A stretch of 6,471 nucleotides of DNA, from the NCBI GenBank assembly GCA_044344975.1, contig JBIJBY010000071.1, positions 1 through 6,471 on the forward strand, written 5' to 3'. Every line of letters begins with the position of its first letter. The stretch's first letter is position 1. Shown piece by piece: positions 4,986 to 6,471 of this stretch. This DNA is from IMCC26077 sp044344975 (GTDB lineage Bacteria; Actinomycetota; Actinomycetes; Nanopelagicales; Nanopelagicaceae). The notes beneath the pieces were generated by a model. The model made no database searches. It was not told where the DNA came from and worked only from the letters and a program-made list of their open reading frames with translations. Made by a program: the position numbers and the translations under genes.

Positions 4986-6471
4986 ATGCGAGAATTACTC
5001 CAATACGAATACTCACGATCACTAAATCAAATTGCTGATTTTCTTGAAATCACTCACGCATCTAACAATAGAGTTGTGAGAGGAATTACTTTGAATTCTC
5101 GAAGAATTGAGAGTGGGGATCTATTCGTTGCGCTTCAAGGTGCAAAGAATCACGGAATCCAATTTATTGAAGAGGCCATAACCGCCGGGGCTGCAGCAAT
5201 TCTTACTGACGAACTGGGCTACGAAATGGTTCGGGAACTGCTCGCCAAGCGCAATGATTCACCAATCGTCTTGGCAGCGAAAAACCTTCGAGGAGCGCTC
5301 GGCCCTCTCTCTTCATGGTTCTACGGCGCACCATCACAGAATTTGCGTCTGTACGGAATCACTGGGACAAATGGAAAGACAACCGTTGCTTATCTGTTGG
5401 ATCACATCTGGCGGGAGAATCAGCGCGCGTCCGGATTAATGGGAACGGTAGAGGTTAAGGTCGGACTCGAACGCTTTCCTAGTATTCGTACAACTCTCGA
5501 AGCCCCTGACTTACAAGCGCTGTTAGCTACCTTTAGCGAGCGACACATTGCAAATGTAGTGATGGAGGTTTCAAGCCATGCACTCGCACTACATAGAGTT
5601 GATGGCACACGCTTTGCAACGGTCGGTTTCACCAATTTATCTCAAGATCATCTAGATTTTCATGGAGATATGGATAGCTATTACAAAGCTAAGAAACGCC
5701 TATTCACTCTCTCTTTTGCGGAGAATGCAGTGATCAATGTTGATACTGAATGGGGTGCACGACTATATGGCGAAGCGTCAATTCCGGCACTTGATATCTC
5801 CCTAACTAATCGGAAGGCCGCCTGGCATGTAGTTGACGGTTTGGTCACGGGGTCAAACGGAATGACTTTTTCGGTTCGTGGACCAAATGGTGTGTTGCTA
5901 GATGTGAGCATGCCACTTGTAGGTGAATACAACGTAGCCAATGCAGTAATGGCTATTGCGCTAGCAGTTGATAGCGGAATCGATCCACTGAGTGCAGCAG
6001 CTGCATTATCAAATGCGCACGGAGCACCCGGACGACTTGAGCGAGTAGCACATCCAGAAGGTGTACATGTTTTAATTGACTACGCACACACTCCAGATGC
6101 CATTGAGCGAGTGCTAGCTGCGGTTCGCCGAAATCTGCCGGGGCGCGTCATTGCTGTTTTAGGTTGTGGCGGAGATAGAGATCCGAGTAAACGCCCTTTG
6201 ATGGGAGCCGCGTTGGCGCAAGGATGTGATGTCGCGATATTTACAAGTGATAATCCTCGAAGCGAATCTGCTGATGCAATCATCGAACAGATGGGCCCGA
6301 AGAGATTTGAGAACGTGAGAGTAGAAGTTGATAGGAAATTTGCCATTGAGCAAGCTTTGGAATTGGCCATCAAGGGCGATGTGGTCCTCATCTTAGGAAA
6401 GGGTCACGAGACCGGACAGGAAATCAATGGGGTTGTGCATCCATTTGATGATCGAGAAATCGTCCAAGAAT
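4986..6471 (+). CDS. murE: MurE, UDP-MurNAc-L-Ala-D-Glu:meso-DAP ligase (3' end outside window)
   Basis: This cytoplasmic Mur ligase uses ATP to add the third residue to UDP-MurNAc-L-Ala-D-Glu. The frame runs from ATG 4986 through the right edge with no stop, 495 residues so far; only a short tail should be missing. Motifs: N-terminal uridine-binding domain with ITLNSRRIESGDLFVAL (34-50); P-loop GITGTNGKTT (124-133); TTLEAPDLQ (169-177); EVSSHAL (194-200); NLSQDHLDFHGDMD (217-230); K236 aligned with the carbamylated lysine; GEYNVANA (313-320); GRLERV (349-354); DYAHTPDAI (365-373); GCGGDRD (393-399); and DNPR (422-425). DNPR is the meso-diaminopimelate signature, whereas L-lysine enzymes lack this arginine. 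AAAGG (4976-4980) stands 5 nt before the ATG, and only 2 nt separate it from the ftsI stop. The family's usual TTPEAP reads TTLEAP. Confidence 0.97.
   Translation, partial: MRELLQYEYSRSLNQIADFLEITHASNNRVVRGITLNSRRIESGDLFVALQGAKNHGIQFIEEAITAGAAAILTDELGYEMVRELLAKRNDSPIVLAAKNLRGALGPLSSWFYGAPSQNLRLYGITGTNGKTTVAYLLDHIWRENQRASGLMGTVEVKVGLERFPSIRTTLEAPDLQALLATFSERHIANVVMEVSSHALALHRVDGTRFATVGFTNLSQDHLDFHGDMDSYYKAKKRLFTLSFAENAVINVDTEWGARLYGEASIPALDISLTNRKAAWHVVDGLVTGSNGMTFSVRGPNGVLLDVSMPLVGEYNVANAVMAIALAVDSGIDPLSAAAALSNAHGAPGRLERVAHPEGVHVLIDYAHTPDAIERVLAAVRRNLPGRVIAVLGCGGDRDPSKRPLMGAALAQGCDVAIFTSDNPRSESADAIIEQMGPKRFENVRVEVDRKFAIEQALELAIKGDVVLILGKGHETGQEINGVVHPFDDREIVQE

Noticed and set aside
5681..6391. 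- strand open frames of 86 and 103 aa opposite murE.
   Set aside because: Shadow frames of murE, whose motifs run unbroken through the whole interval; no independent start signals or domains.

Overview
The window is a piece of actinobacterial chromosome holding the start of the division and cell wall (dcw) cluster: mraZ, rsmH (mraW), an ftsL-like gene, ftsI (pbpB) and murE, all on the + strand and tightly packed. The gene order, the MraZ sequence, the GTGG-type MraZ boxes, the RsmH C-terminal tail and the single-TM FtsL-like protein all fit Actinobacteria. Base composition is moderate, far from the GC-rich Streptomyces type, and spacing is very tight. A small-genome, moderate-GC lineage such as the freshwater Nanopelagicales/Planktophila group is plausible, but that is inference. 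MurE carries DNPR, so meso-diaminopimelate peptidoglycan is expected.

Layout. Positions 1-565 hold the 3' part of an NAD(P)H-hydrate dehydratase gene (nnrD), cut by the left edge. After 21 bp comes a convergent - strand flavin reductase-family gene (587-1078). From 1079 to 1233 is a divergent intergenic region. It carries a G-rich, 10-bp-phased array of MraZ boxes lying over a sigma70-like promoter for the mra operon, plus a G-quadruplex-type motif. mraZ follows (1234-1665). Then comes a 155-bp spacer (1666-1820), the least ordinary part of the window. It can fold into a long closed stem with an internal hairpin, whose C-rich loop is complementary to the ribosome binding sites of both rsmH and mraZ, and it is followed by a purine-only-like tract with a 14-nt tandem repeat. 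rsmH (1821-2762), ftsL-like (2762-3181), ftsI (3178-4983) and murE (4986-, cut by the right edge) overlap or abut by a few bases and are probably translationally coupled.

How the genes work together. MraZ is the autorepressor of the operon. RsmH methylates 16S rRNA. The FtsL-like protein and FtsI belong to the septal divisome, with FtsI cross-linking septal peptidoglycan. MurE adds the third residue of the peptidoglycan stem peptide in the cytoplasm. The two upstream genes (NAD(P)HX repair, flavin reductase) are not part of this pathway. No mobile element, CRISPR array, tRNA or rRNA was seen. The most interesting unexplained feature is the putative structured RNA leader between mraZ and rsmH.
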